Shown here: positions 12,372 through 25,919 of the stretch, piece by piece
Position numbering within the stretch: position 1 is the stretch's first letter
Layout: each line of letters begins with the position of its first letter
Origin: Dendrophyllia cribrosa
Lineage: Eukaryota; Cnidaria; Anthozoa; Scleractinia; Dendrophylliidae
DNA: 64,000 nucleotides
NCBI GenBank assembly: GCA_024195265.1
Contig: JAJLRJ010000009.1
Span: 7,573,791 to 7,637,790, forward strand
Direction: 5' to 3'
Notes under the pieces: generated by a model
Told to the model about the DNA's origin: nothing
Seen by the model: the letters and a program-made list of their open reading frames with translations, nothing else
Database searches by the model: none
Position numbers and translations under genes: made by a program

Positions 12372-12909
12372 ACCGTAAACCTCCGAAAATAAGCCCCCCT
12401 CCCCCTCCGGAAATAAGCTCACACGAAAATAAGCCCCTCGAATTTATAACAAAAATTCTTTCCAATAATAACCCCCCCCACCCCCCACCCCCCACCTCCC
12501 CGAATACAAGCTCATGAGAATGATCAAGTTAACATAGAAGAGAACAATGATAACACTATGCCAGAAGCTGAGCCAGAATTCCACTGAGACACTTCCACAG
12601 ATGAAAGTGACGACGACTCGAGTGAAGCAACTGAAGATGGTCACTCTGATGAAACCGATTAAAGACTTTGTCAGTTTGTATCCTTGTTGAAAGATTAAAT
12701 AAAATCTGTTATTGATTGCATCTTCAGAAAACTCAATGACCGCAAATGGCTCACAAAATTATAAGACAAAATGCCACCTGAAAATAGCCCCGGCATTGAT
12801 TTTTTTAACGAATATTGCCAACTAGAAAAAAGCCCACCCAAAAATAAGCCCGACAAAAAGGGACGTTGGGCAAATATAAGCCCAGGGCTTATTTTCGTTG
12901 GTTTACGGT
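12372..12909. mobile_element. MITE-like element with ACCGTAAACC ends and an acidic coding remnant
   Basis: The left end ACCGTAAACCTCCGAAAATA and right end TATTTTCGTTGGTTTACGGT are inverse complements, followed inward by reiterated AATAAGCCC. Inside, 12511-12661 reads as an open acidic tail (ENNDNTMPEAEPEF, then after one TGA TDESDDDSSEATEDG) ending in TAA. This looks like the broken C-terminus of a transposase, so the element probably derives from an autonomous one. Confidence 0.6.
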
Positions 12910-12992
12910 TTTCTTATTTAGCACGATTCCTCGGTCGAGGTACATTCGCATGTAAATGAGACAAAATGCAAACAACGTCAGGAGATGATCGC

Positions 12993-15900
12993 CTATATCG
13001 GCGGTAAAGTGACTTGATTTTCGTATCCAGACATTTCACAATCGCATGTATAAGTCTGAACTGTGCCGATCTTCAAGTCCTCCACCACGACCTACAACAC
13101 AGAGGACAGGAATCTGTTAGCATCAAAATTGTACTTCTTCGTTTTTATAAAATGTTCAAAGAAATGCGCGCGTATGATTGGTCAGATCGAGTTAATTTGT
13201 TCACTGAACTGAAGATAATGCGCGCGTTCTGATTGGTCCATAGGTGTTGACTATTACACCAGTAAACCACATGGAAAATGTAGTTATTATATAAAAGCAA
13301 TAGAACAGACATTTCTTTTTCTTTTATAGGTGCAATAAACCACTCAGGTTTATTAAGCTTGTTAATCACCCCTCCCCCCCCCCCCCCCCCCCCCCCCGGG
13401 TAAACCACTCGCCTTCGGCTCGTGACTTTTTGGTCTATTGCAAAAAAATGCATGCATCTACGTCACCAGTATACGAGCGCTCGCAAATAATGGAATATTT
13501 CATAAACGCCATAGTAAACGCGACCGAGTGCATAGTTGCGATATAAAAGCAGTTGTGGAATTTTAAAAAATACGCGAGAAGTGCGGGAAAAAAGTCTCTT
13601 TAAATTCCCGCGTGCTTATATAACTTAACAATGCACTCGGTCGCGTTTACTATTCCATTAACCCTTTCACTCCCAGAGTCAATAATGGCAACATGTAGTG
13701 TAGTTCTAACTTTTAGGTCTGTCAACAAAATCCTACAGTGTGACCATTCAAATGAAATCTCTTTGGCAGTACTTTTGTATGGTACCATTTGTTTTTCAAC
13801 ATTTTACAAAAGGAAATTTTGGATTTTTCTTGAATTTTGATTTTTGGCACTCTTGAGAGTTAAAGAGTTACATATATCGCTACCTACGTTCAGTTCTTCT
13901 ATATAAATGTATTTACAATGTAATCCCGTGTAGACTCTTTGTCTACCCGGTTGTTGCAGGTGTCATTTCAGGATATAAGAGATGGCAATCAATCAAACGA
14001 TTGTTTAATCATTGCTTTTATGACTGGTGTCGGCTCATCGAGGCAGGCGACAATTTCAGGTTTTCACCTGGATGAGGTTGGGTTCAGTAGGTGATATCAG
14101 ACAGGGAATGCCTGGGATCCCGGGGGGGGGGGGGGGAGGATACTCCCATATAGAAATGACGAGGGTGCTCGTCGTTCCTTTTAGGGGACAAAATCATGTG
14201 TAAATACCGCTTAGTGTGCTAAAATTGAAAATGACTACCGTTAGATTTATCGCGGTACCTTTTAGGGCCGTACTGAGCTGAAAAGTCAGTGTCAGTTCAT
14301 GTCTTGTTTTAGAATTGGTACCTCTTAGGGGTTAAAATCCATTTGAGCCACGCCCATCAAACAAGATTCTGATTCCTTTTAGATGTTTTTCGAAAATTTC
14401 CGACGAACATCCCTGTCATTTTTATATGGCAGTCCCCCCGGGCCTGGGTTCTTCATAGACAAGAATAAAGCAGTGCTTTTTGCAAGTGAGTTCTCCCTCT
14501 GTGACAGATCAACTGAAATCAGATCGTTCGGCAGGTCTAACGAAAGAAACTGATGAGGCAGTTCTAATTGTTTAAAATTCGAACGTGATAACTTTACAAC
14601 GGCAAATTTCCCCACCCCAACTCCTCCTTACGGTTTCTTTCCGAAAAATAGCGCTTTTTCGGTGGGGGATCTTTTTCTCTCGGAGTTATGTTTCTGCATG
14701 TTCAGCAAAATAGGGACATACGTGCGAGTACTATGCTATTTATTTAACTAAACTAGCTGTAATCACAGATTATGGAGACGCGTTCGAAGGAATTTCCGGC
14801 GGAAATGAGCCCCTGAAAAAAAAACAATAGGGGCGGCCATTTGGAAGACCGGCCACCAAAAAATCTCAAATTTTACTGCACATAAACCACAGGACAACCA
14901 ACACGAAATTAGGATTGCGTTCTTCGAACGCGATGATAATGAGAACTGAGTAAAAAATACCTTGTTAAGATTCCAGTCGGGGAAAAATCCTGTGTTGTCG
15001 TGTTCAATTGTGATTCGTTCAATGAGGCCCACAAACTTCGTCTTTACAGTGAATGAATCGACACTGGAAAGAAAGTACTATTTATAAATACGTATTATAT
15101 CCAGAAAAATAATCATACTGTTACAATTCAAGCTAGAAAGATAGAAAGAAAGATAGAAAAAGGGTAAGCGCTTGTCATGTGACCTGTGGTACTACCTCGT
15201 CTCCAGGCGCCGACCCTGCGCGAGGATACAGGGAGCGCAGGGCGTCGTGGGAAGGATGCATAGTGCACCAGTCCCACAACTCCACGCGCACCGCGCTAGA
15301 AAAAGGAGGGATGTCTGGGGACGAGGAAGCCTGTGGAGTATTGTTTAAAAAAGTATTCATAGCCTTCGTACTTGCATGCATGGCGCGTAAGGGATTTGGC
15401 GTGGGATAAATAGGGAAAGGCGAAACAACGGGTAAAAATAGGTGGCAAAGCGGCGTGAAGAAAAACTTTTCTTTGTCGCCTACCGTCGTTTTGCCTTTCC
15501 CTCAGCTCGCCCCAACTAACTGCCCCTGGGTCTCAGAGGATGAGTATTACTACGAGTCAGTTCTTTTTTCAACTTTTCCTTGAATAAATTATTTATTATA
15601 CGACTGTCATCTTCTCATAAATTTAGGTTTGTGAAAGCGTAGTCAGAAGAGTGTAATTCGTTTTGATCATAGTAACTATGTTTTGATGCATATTTGCATT
15701 CTAGTGCTATGTCGAATAATAAACACAAAGCAGGAGCCCTGACACAAACTCACCTAATTGCAGAAACGTTGTCGGGAAAAAAAGGCATGAAGCACAAACG
15801 ATATACGACACAATGGAATTCTCGGAACAAGACAAATAAGGCTTTTTGACATTCCATATTAAGAATCTATTCCTTGTTAAAAGGTTTTTAAAAGACGATT

Positions 15901-18900
15901 TTGAGCATTCTGTTTTATATTACTAAGAACACCGCATTTTTTCCGCTTCCCAGAAAACCATTCGGTCGTATCGTTTGTTATTTTTACCCGACAACGTTTT
16001 GCAATCAAGTGTAGTTGATATACCGAACTCGCTATCCTTTATTCCCAATGGAGTTTATGTTTTTCACATCTTTTGCTTAAAGTAAAACAAAAAAACCCAT
16101 AAGCATGAATAGGCTTGTATACGGTACCACGAAAGCATGCAACAGTTAAAAAAAAGGGGTTACAAATTAACCGCAGGCGATCCATGATTTGAACTTACCG
16201 TGCTCTTTGGAACTCTTTCGTGTCATTGTTTGTGAGATGTATCTTTTCAGTGCTTTGTTCTAAGCCATACATCATCCCATACAAGTTGATATACACCCGA
16301 GAAGTCGTCCCCGCCAGGCGCAAGTCAGCGGTGAATACAGTTATGTTGAAAATTGTTTCTGTCGAAACCAACCAAAGGAGGGGATTAATTTTTGTTGTAA
16401 TAAAATAGTCCCAGTTACACGAGAGATTTTAATTCTTCTTACACAAACAAAATTGATTAAAAATGATTAGCGTCCTAGATATGATTATCAGTGCATGATT
16501 AATACCGCAGCTGTAGCCTCTACCTTGCATACGGAGGATGCGCCCGCGGTGCCAGTGGGCCACTAGTTGTATGTTTTACTGTCGACCAAATTTCCGTAGG
16601 GCCAGCAGGCAGGAAATAATTTTCAAAATGGTAACGACGTTTTTTAATGTGAACAAGTTTAGGACGAAACTTCATCCATCTTCTTCACGAGTAACAGAAT
16701 CCGCTAATTCTAGACAAAAAGACCATCTCCTGCCTAAAAACAAACAATGGATGGCTGCTGTACATGGGAACTGTTCGATTTATAAAAACGAGTCGTCCGA
16801 AGGGACACCTTCCTCAAGGGAATAACAGAAGGGTTTCTCTTCTCGTAGTCGTAGAAATCGAGCAGCCATCTTGAGGTACGTACATGAAATACCGGACAGG
16901 AACTTTCCCGAGATCTGCGAAAATTTGTTCCCAACCGGTAAAGTCTGAAATTCTAATTCGCGAAAATTTGTTCCCGCGAAACGCAAAAGATCGGAAACTG
17001 ATCCGCGAAATTTAACTCCCGCAAAAATTTCATGCTGCACGGTATGTTATTCTGGATTTGGTCCGCCATGATTAGTTAATTTACAGTAACTAATTGTTTT
17101 ACGATTTTCTCGTTTATACATACAAAACTCGACTAATTAAAAAATACCTTCGATTGTTGGGCATCCTTCATCATGTATTACTCGTAAAATTGCCTTTTCC
17201 CTTGAAAGCAGTGCCTCTAACGACATACCTGGACGTTTCGGGGGAGACTGGTTTCTCTTGCGCACGATAATATGATTTTCATTTCTTACTTTCCCTCGCA
17301 GGAAACCGTTGGACTCATGTGGATCATGTGATGCTGGTATAGGTTCATTCCGTGGAACGTCTTTCCAAAATGAGCGAACACCTTAAGGACAAAAAATGTT
17401 TAAAAAATGATAGAAAAAAGATAAGAAAAAAAGACATATTCGATAAATAGATATCGCAAGTTTGCGCAGTTTTCTTTTATTGCTTTCCGTCCTTCCCCCG
17501 TACTAAACAGTGTTAAGCTTTGAAATGAAAGGGTTTCGGACATTTTTTAAAAAAGCGGAAAACTACCTAACAGTAGTCCCAGGGAGGGGGGTGGGGGGTA
17601 GGGGGTGGGGGGGTGGTACTCCCGACAATGTAGGATAGGTGTGTGCCGCCAAGGTTCTCAAATCCTGACCCTATTTGGGTAGAAAATCAAGATTTGATAC
17701 CCTTTTTAAGGCCAAGTTTTAACAGACCATTTTTTTTTCGTTTTGCGCGTTGGGGTGGATACTGCAATTTAGTGACCCTATCTAAGAAATATCTAAGGAC
17801 CACAATACCAAAAATACCAAAAAGGATACCCTAATTAAGGACTGAGCACCTTAAAAAACCTACCCCATCGGGCGGCACATGCCTATATAGCGTATATAAG
17901 GGAGTGCCCCCCCCCCCCCCCGGAACAGTAGTCTGATAATTAGTTGCTGTTCATAATATTTATCCAAACCTTGTGACTATTCAAATAAAAGCTATCAGTA
18001 AAAGTTAATGGTACGGTTTTGTTTTCAGTGCTATTTGTTTGCTCCGGCAATATTTAGCAAAATGAATCCTTGAGTTTTGATTTTGAAAAGTCAGTTTGCA
18101 ACTTGAATTAATTTAATTAGTGCAAGCTCCAACAGTGCTTCACGGTTCTAACAATTTAACCCTTTAAGCCCCACTATCAATAAACGAATTCTCCTTACTG
18201 TTCTCCATACATTTTTTCTAGTGCTAGTTGGGAGAAGTTGATTAAACATCAAGACAATTCAACTTGGATGATCATGTCCTTAATTCTCATGACCTCTCTG
18301 ATTTATTAACCATTGATTTTATAAGGAGAAATTTGATGCCGATCCGCCTATAGGAGCTTAAAGGGTTAAAGTAAAGATACAAAACTGAATGCAAGGCTGG
18401 CACTACGGCAAAGGGCAGATTTATTAATTTAGTAAAGCTTAAAGCTTGCATAGAAATCTCTTTCCTTGTTCTAGAACAACCGAAAATATAAAGTTGATTT
18501 TACCAACTCTTTATAGACTAAACTATTCGAAAACTGTATTCTTAACAGAGGCATTTTAATATTGATCTGTTAAACCGATATCTCACTCCTGTGTTTCCCA
18601 GTTCAGCCCCAACCGTACAACTGGTCACGCTCTTTTGTGCTCGTCCGTCCGGAAAAGTCAGTAACAAAATGGTATAAATTATCATACTTTTGTGATTTGG
18701 CGCTCAAAACTGATGTTATCTTTTATTTTTACAATTAACAATACGGTTATAACAGTAATGCACGGGCAACAAATAAACATTAAAAGCTTTGATCAGTTGC
18801 AGTCTTAAAAAAACAAAGTGATCCAAAAAGTGAAGTTAACATCTCGCATATTTTTTGCGTAAGTTATGTATAAAATTCAATTGATCAGTGAGTTGTCAAA

Positions 18901-19611
18901 AGACTGTAAACAACTGGGCCAAAGCCATTATTAAATACACTGCACATCATCATTAATATCGGCCAATCCGCTGTCTGAGAAATTATAGGTTGCAATGAAC
19001 ATTGGCATTTTTGTATTCCCCGGTTTCTTAATTGTATCCATTCGATTAAAATGCAGAATTTTAGGAAACGAACACAAGCTTGCTAACTCCGGCTATGAAT
19101 GTCTTTTACTTTGTCTCTTTATTTTAAAATTTGATTCACAGTGTGTAGAGACAATCCAGCAATTATTCGTCATATAATAACTGTTTAATGGTGTAATTTG
19201 GTACTTGTGAATGCACTGAACAGGTTTTATTGCAAAGTTTGTACTCTAAGTCTGTCTAAAGTAACCTTGGTTGGTCCGTTCTCTAAATATCAAGGATGAA
19301 ATAAATCGCATAAACGGTCAGATGGGTCAGAAGAAGCTCGGCGCGTTGTGCCTCGTTGTCGCGACTTTGCAGCTCGCACGCCGGTTTTCACTTAAAAATA
19401 AACCTCTATTCTCCCAGGGAAGTCTAAAGTTTGCCCGCCATATAGAAATCAGTGCGTGGAGTTTTGTTAGAGATAATTTTTAGTGAACTTTAATTGCAGC
19501 ATTACGTTGTTACGATACAGAAGAGTTTAAAATACCTTGATTAAAGCCTGTAGCAGCTGGATATGTGAGTACAATCACCGTGAGAACACATCCGCAGAGA
19601 AGTGTTTTCAT
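12993..19611 (-). CDS. Secreted PLAT-domain protein, five exons
   Basis: Exons on minus: 19611-19536, 17381-17148, 16358-16199, 15063-14961, 13091-12993. All are GT-AG with matching phases, giving 223 residues. Residues 1-21 are a signal peptide (MKTLLCGCVLTVIVLT...). About 26-104 is an unrecognised linker rich in Pro/Arg/His. About 106-223 is one PLAT (LH2) beta-sandwich: NITVFTADLRLAGTT, then IERITIEHDNTG and WNLNKVVV, ending in a YTCDC motif. PLAT domains bind lipids or proteins; with no membrane segment this is probably an extracellular binding protein. Its PLAT intron positions and phases (2, then 0) and its 103-nt middle PLAT exon equal those of the astacin-PLAT gene head-to-head with it, so the two are likely paralogues. 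I cannot name an orthologue. The linker exon is the least certain part. Confidence 0.8.
13373..13398. repeat. Poly-C tract
   Basis: A run of C interrupted once or twice, next to CACTCAGGTTTATTAAGC. It is one of about a dozen long C or G runs in the window. Confidence 0.8.
13511..13653. mobile_element. Inverted-repeat element, relative of 11-152
   Basis: ATAGTAAACGCGACCGAGTG at the left is mirrored by CACTCGGTCGCGTTTACTAT at the right. The inner TTCCCGCGTGCTTATATAAC matches the element at the window start. It directly abuts the TTAA element at 13658. Confidence 0.75.
13658..13871. mobile_element. 214-bp TTAA MITE (piggyBac-like), copy A
   Basis: It starts TTAACCCTTTCACTCCCAGA and ends GAGAGTTAAAGAGTTA; the right TTAA has decayed to TTAC. 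The interior contains the CCATTCAAATGAAA and GCAGTACTTTTG words shared with copies at 40846, 49728, 52835 and the array at 61595. Confidence 0.8.
14119..14445. mobile_element. Dispersed element with poly-G end and GGTACCTTTTAGGG motif
   Basis: CCCGGGGGGGGGG is followed by ATACTCCCATAT, then CGCGGTACCTTTTAGGG and CCACGCCCATCAAAC. The same order of words occurs at 27655-27960, and relatives with poly-G/C ends lie at 17577-17925 and 38050-38290. Noncoding. Confidence 0.6.
15758..16004. mobile_element. MITE with TTGCAGAAACGTTGTCGGG ends
   Basis: TTGCAGAAACGTTGTCGGG at the left is mirrored by CCCGACAACGTTTTGCAA at the right, with further pairing of ACAAACGATA and TATCGTTTGT inward. It lies in an intron of the PLAT gene. 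Confidence 0.75.
16886..17048. repeat. Repeat with GCGAAAATTTGTTCCC units
   Basis: TACCGGACAGG at the left and GCTGCACGGTA at the right are roughly inverse. GCGAAAATTTGTTCCC-type words recur between them. A related stretch with GCAAAAATTAGCTCCC words lies at about 37255-37412. Noncoding, in the PLAT-gene intron. Confidence 0.45.
17577..17925. mobile_element. Element bounded by G-rich and C-rich tracts
   Basis: It starts with CAGGGAGGGGGGTGGGGGG and GGTACTCCC and ends with GGGAGTGCCCCCCCCC, an inverted arrangement. It belongs to the same loose family as 14119-14445. Confidence 0.5.
18156..18369. mobile_element. 214-bp TTAA MITE, second subfamily
   Basis: TTAACCCTTTAAGCCCC at the left and GGAGCTTAAAGGGTTAA at the right, with TTAA at both edges. 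The ends resemble the 13658/40846 family but the interior is different. Confidence 0.8.
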
Positions 19612-20228
19612 CTTGAGCACCCCTCGCTTCAATCTGTACCAGACACAAAATTTTTAAACGTCAGCCTCGCTCGAAGTTGAGGGAACTACAACAAAAGTAT
19701 CCTCGATTTTGAACTTTTTTTCACCAGAAGTCGAAGTTTTTGTTTGCTTACGATCTTACAAATCCCACGACACAAACGTTTTACTAGTATTCTGTCTGCG
19801 TCTTAGTAATTAGTTATGTAGTAGAATTAGGCGGGAAGTTTTGAAATGTCACGGATCAGTAGTTATTTGCATTTATTTAATATTTTAATAGTTTTGAATG
19901 CTAATCAAGCTAATTCGTTATAACAGCTCAATAAACTTAATAATTCACTAAACTATACAATTCACTAAACTATACCCCCCCCCCCCCCCCCCCCCCCCCC
20001 CAAATATTAAAGCAGAAATACATCCGAGCTAATTTGTAAGATCTTAACATATTTACATTGCATATTCAGGAGAGAAAAAAAAAACATAACAATACAAGAG
20101 CATTGGCAGTTGTTTATTTAAACAATTAACTTTTGTAACGGTCCAGGCATTTCGAGCAACCGTTACTAGGAAAGGACCTACTGAGTCATTCCAATAGTAA
20201 GTTTCACTGCAGAAGGTCTACACTCGGG
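19612..20228. promoter_or_regulatory. Intergenic promoter region between divergent PLAT and astacin-PLAT genes
   Basis: 617 bp separate the two start codons (19611 minus, 20229 plus), so both promoters and 5' UTRs must lie here unless further 5' exons exist. It contains a poly-C run at about 19975-20001 and no clear TATA box. Shared regulation is inferred from position only. Confidence 0.45.
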
Positions 20229-23200
20229 ATGAAGTGTTTCATATCACTCCTCGGTCTGGTTTTATTGTTGCAAGCAGAATGTGCGTGTTTATCTGGTGAG
20301 TGGAAATTGTATAGTTATTGTAGGTATCAACATAAATTATAAACTTCAAACAAGCGCCAACTTTTTTGAACGGTTTGTAATCTGAATAAGGCAACCAGCA
20401 TATTACCAAGGTCTACATAACATTTACTTATGAATTCATCATGCTCATTCACAGAACTAATTGATCTGTTGTTGTTCTTTGTGTGGAACTCCAGAACGTA
20501 AAAAATTATGTGGATACGAAATGTTTTTAACATGGATGACTATTTAACGGATGACTTAACACGAACGGTAACAACGACAGGCAGTTTGTCGCCGTTAAAG
20601 GCAGCAATATGAATACACTGTTTTTACGTGGAATAGCTTTAAATTATCGCAAGTAAGTGAAGGTAAAAGAAGAAAAAACTCCTCGGTAATACACGCGAAT
20701 TTTTTTTATGTATTCATGAATTCCAAAGCAATATTATGCGATGAGGGAAAAAGGAGGAATGAGTTTTCGGAAAGGCAACGTTATGCGCAATATAATATAT
20801 GCGGAATGACTTAAAGAAATAAATTAACTGAAAAGCGCGTCCCTTTTCCACGCCAATTTGCAAGAGTAGCCACTTTTCAGGCTTTTTGTAATGTTGCGGG
20901 CTTGATATCAACAATCAAACAATAATCATCGTGGATGATGAAAGAATCAAAGTGAAAAAAAATGCCTGATCACAGATCAGGAAGAAAGTGACGGTGAAAG
21001 AGCTGTGAGTACTACTGTAGTACTCTCCATTCATTTTCGAATCCAGATGCATGTGTTCAGACTTTTTACCTTACGATTTCAATAAAGACAGTCCACTAGG
21101 ATACATTTGTTTTAAAATAGGACAAATGGAGAAAGGAAACCTGCCATAACCCTGAATGCGACCAACTACCACCTTGTACAGTCCCCAACCGTTATTTTCT
21201 TGAACACTTTCAGACACTGTTAATGCGACTACTCGAAAAGCATAATGAGATATAACTGACAAGCTAAAGAAAAGAAAAGAAAAATTTCGGAAAAGAATGA
21301 AACATTTCGATTGAAAACTTCGTAATTCATACAGTTATTACGCGGTTAGCATCTTGCTCTTTTTCAATTATCTAATTCTACCTTTAAAAACATTTTTGAA
21401 AATAACAGCTTCCTTTTGACTTAGTGTTGTTTTTATTCAGACTTCATTCAATTCTACAAAAATCTGATCAAAGTTTTTCTCGAGAGGTCGGCCGACGCTG
21501 TGCACTTTTCTGCGTCACGGTTGTCATCAAAGGAGCATATTAAAAAAGCTAGTCGCAGTAAATGTTTTTTTTTTGTTCCGTGCCTCAAATAAAGTAAGCA
21601 TACTATACCCAGCAAAAATATAGTAACGCGTTTGGTTGCTATATCTACAAATTCCGCACTTCAACAAAAGCATTTCCTTACCATTTTTTACTGATAATAA
21701 CATGCTTTTGTTATATATTTTTGTACAACTAGTATGTTAACGCGATGATTCTTTGGGATTCGCTAAACACCTTCTAATTCTCCAACAGATACTTTCGTTG
21801 AGTAAGATTTTTCATCTCCATATTCTGACGTATTAAATGTCTTGACTATGTATGTCTCCTCCCTAAGCTATTTATTGTCGCATTAAAATATCACGATTAA
21901 TACTTCTTTAATTCACCCGAGAAAGGGAATTTCATTGTTTTTAATCAAGAACCTATTTGACATATTTCCTCCAGGTCTACGGAAAATAATAATATTTTAT
22001 TGTAATAGTTTTAATCAGCGAATTCCTTTCTAACAATGCGAGGAAGGAAAGACACAACCCTGGTCATTTTGGGAAATTTTGTTCCTGCTGAACTGATGGC
22101 CACGGACAACATTTTACTTTGTTGTATATCAGGCTTGCATTAACAAAGTAAGCCGAGAAATTAAGCGGACGTAGTTGTTTTTTGCGTGATCTCTCTTGGT
22201 CATTCAAGACAGTATGAGTACCCAGCTCATGAAATAACGAATTAACGCATTTTAAACTTTTGCGCAAAGAACCGTAAATATGAGGCCTTTTTTACGGACA
22301 ATTCTGCGTTGTGTAGACTCGTGAAAGGTAAACGCATAAAGTTTTCGTAAAGCATACATTAAAGGAGCCGTAAATGACAAATGTGAAAATGAATAACAAT
22401 TACTTTTTATCATACCGAATGAAGTGATATATATTTATGTTTCATTGCTCCATAAAGAAGTTCCCGTCTTATTCCGTTCGGCTTCGCTGTGAAGCTTAAG
22501 GCCCGTTTTAACCTTCTATGCCGCATCTTTACGCATCGTTCTTTACAGCCAGGAAATTTGGGTTTGTCGGCTTGGCCGGCTTATACTTGCAATTGTCAAA
22601 ATACCACTATTCTCTAAACTGGCGGTGAGTCGAGGGGTCGAAATTTTGTTTATCTCTATCTCTTTATGCAGTTTCTATTCTTTCTTCTCCGGGGTCGGGA
22701 AGGAATAATCTAATTTCCAATGGCGAATATCTTCTTCACAGATTAGTCCAAAAGCATAACTCTAGACTTAGGATTGGGCTTAGATTAGTTTAAATATCAT
22801 GTAAAATAAATGGATTTTTTAAAAAAGGGAACTTACCTTCAATCCTGCTTCGACTCACTTCCACAACACAATCCAGAACACGGGTATTCTTTTACATTTA
22901 GCGCAGTGATCAGTAAACGTATTCGGGAGGATGTCACATAGTGACAGCCGACTGTTAAAAGAAAATACTAAAAGCTTAGCTTTTACTTATTGGTTTACCA
23001 TGACAAAGTGTCTCAAATAGAGCCGTGTAACTGACGACATTTATGAATGTGAATTTTAAAAATGTACTAACTTAAAAAGCAATATTGTGACACGTTTTAC
23101 GCAGCCAAAGAAACGAGCATGCAAACTACGAAATGAAATACTTGATACATATCGCGGGTTTAAAGCGCATGCCTTTGTCTTTTTATGCTTTTAGGATAGG

Positions 23201-25880
23201 AATATCACCCATAAGCAAAAAAGTGTTTTTGCGCGTCTTTGCTGCCGTCAATACATTGCGCCGGTCTCACGGCGTTCAAGAGCATTTTGCCTCAGTAAAA
23301 TGGTTCAGTCACGTGGTTGACGTATTTTGAAATACAAAAGACTCACTTAAAGCCGTCCTCGGAAAGAAATCTATCAATTATCTTTAAAGCACTTTTTTTT
23401 CTGGCAAAAGGGTTTTATTGCTTAAAAATGATCTAATGATTTAAAATAGTGCCGCTCAAACATTCGGTCATTTGGATTTTTCGTTTCCAAAGGAACTAAC
23501 ATTGATTTAAATGGCATAAAATGCCGTAAATACTCTGTGGGGCTGTAAGGCTCGATTGCCAGCCGTTTGAAGGAGTCCGGTTTTTACGCGGGTACTTAAA
23601 ATTGAAAAAAAAATACGCCATTGCAGAAATCTTGCCTGACATAAAGTAGAACGCTGCATGCACGCACCCGTGCGCTCAATATTTAAAACAAGAAGAATCA
23701 AAGAGAAACACACTGAAATTTCATTACGCGTAACTGCTGGCCGCTATATTGCACCGCATGTAAGGCTTTTTGTTTTGTGGCTGTTGCCTTCTTGTGTGTC
23801 TCTTTCAGTGTTGAAACGAAGCATGAATTATATTTGTACCTTTTTCAGAAGAAAAAAGAGCGGCCCTGTTGAATCGCAGATATCTATGGCCTGCCACTTA
23901 TAATAACAACCGTGAGGTGACAAAGGTGGTCATTCCTTACACAGTCAAGACTGGAGGCTGGTTCACAGGACTTGGTAAGCACTTAGCGTTCAAGCAGAGA
24001 CTGCGAGCTTTTCAGTCAGCGGTTGGTTACCAGGATAACCAACCACTGCCCAGCGCAGACTAAAGCTACATTTACTTAAGCTCCATTAGGCTGTTCGTGA
24101 CAGTCCCCTATTTTCCGTGTGTTCGTTGAGTTCGATCGTTCAATTCCTTAAACGGCGCGATAAAAACTGGGGAGAGTACAAAAAACGCCACCTTCACTTT
24201 TTCAAATTAGAATTTGTAGTTAATAATTAATAGACGGACACCAAGTTAGTCCACTAGCAACCTGGGGTACTCTTGCGTGGGTATCAACTGTTTGTTGGTG
24301 TTCCAAAAATCATTTTCTTTCTTCTATCCCTTCTTTAAACCTCTTCTAATTTCATTCAAATTGATGTGTACCCCCGCCTTAAGACGTTTCATCTTATCCG
24401 AGGACCAGAACAATTGTCAAGCAATTACGTCAACAATTGTTCTGGTTCTGAGATAAGACGAAACGTCTGTATTTAAGAGTTTAGTTTTTACCTAGTGTGA
24501 ACAGTCTAAAACTTCATATGAGGGAATATTTTAATTTCATATATTGTTAAATTACCTTCCTCAAGCCGACCCACGTTTTAATTAGGGCTATGGAGACAAA
24601 GTGTATTACAAAATATCAATAGCGTAAGTTATTCAACGATCTTTCCCATTTTTAGACAGTGATGATAAAAAGACGATCACAGAGGCAGCTGATGTCATCG
24701 CTAAACATACCTGCATCCGATTTGTGGAGCGGACAGATCAGGCTGATTACATCGAGCTCTACGAAGACAGCAAGTGAGATTGATGTCAATATGATAATCC
24801 TTGTTTTTAGTTCTAATCCCTTTATTAACACATCAATGTTATGTACGAGGCAGATTTAAAGCGGCTCTGTCACCATTTTTAGTGTTACTTTAAAAAGCCA
24901 ATAGACATCGTTATATCAGTGAAAATCCAAAAATAAGGGTCCAGATTTGTTTAAAATTATTTTACTTGTGGTCAAAAGACTAAAAACAGGTTTCTTGGGC
25001 TGCAGATGGCCTGAATGAAAATTGATTGCATTTTGAAAAAATTGGGTTAATTTTTTTCAAGTTTATCGCTTCTGTCCTGGAAAACTCGCTAAAACTCTGA
25101 TTATGGTTTATTTTCTCCTCTAAAATTCACTTAATGTCTTCCTCTTAGTGTTCTATAAGCATTTCGTGTATGAGAAAGGAACTTAGTTTAAATTTGAGGA
25201 AGTTTAGCTACTTTAAACTTCTCACTTCAAATCAGCTGTGTTTGGTATGTTTTAGGCGTTCTGATGGGAGCAGAGGAAAGGCTCACCGAAGCCGAAGGAA
25301 AGACATTGTGAGCGCTGATGGGGTTAGGATGGCTGAGTCTTCTCGCATTTCTTCGCTCGCCCCTCTCCCCACTAACTGAACGTCTGAACGGCGTAGCTTG
25401 TTTCTAACACAACAAAAAATTCTAAGAAATTATGAGTACAAGGCAATAAGTAAAGAAATAGTGAATTGCGAAAGTCACGATAGAAATGTAACGTAGCCGT
25501 TATTAAAGGGAAGAAAGAATTTAACATGTCGGACTTGAATACATTTTGCGCTTTTGTTCACAGGAATTTTTGTGAGTCATACATCGGTAAAAAAGGCGGG
25601 AAACAGTTGTTGTCTCTGGGAAGCGGCTGCAAGAACAGAGGTCACGTGACGCATGAACTCATGCACGCGCTTGGTTTTTTTCACGAACACACGAGACCAG
25701 ATAGAGACAAGTTTGTCAAGATTTTATGGGATAACATTAAGAAAGGTAATGTGTGTCTTAAGCAGGAATGAACGCTCTTGCATTGTACATTAAGATTTTT
25801 TATAGGCCTGCAGAAGACCAGGGATAAGTTGTAATACTTCTTAGGTTACATACTTCCAAACATTGCTCAATTGCTAATAC

Positions 25881-25919
<39 letters not shown>

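Noticed and set aside
15175..15410. GC-rich open frames on both strands near the PLAT gene
   Set aside because: They lie in an intron between in-phase PLAT exons and show no domain; they are probably repeat-derived.
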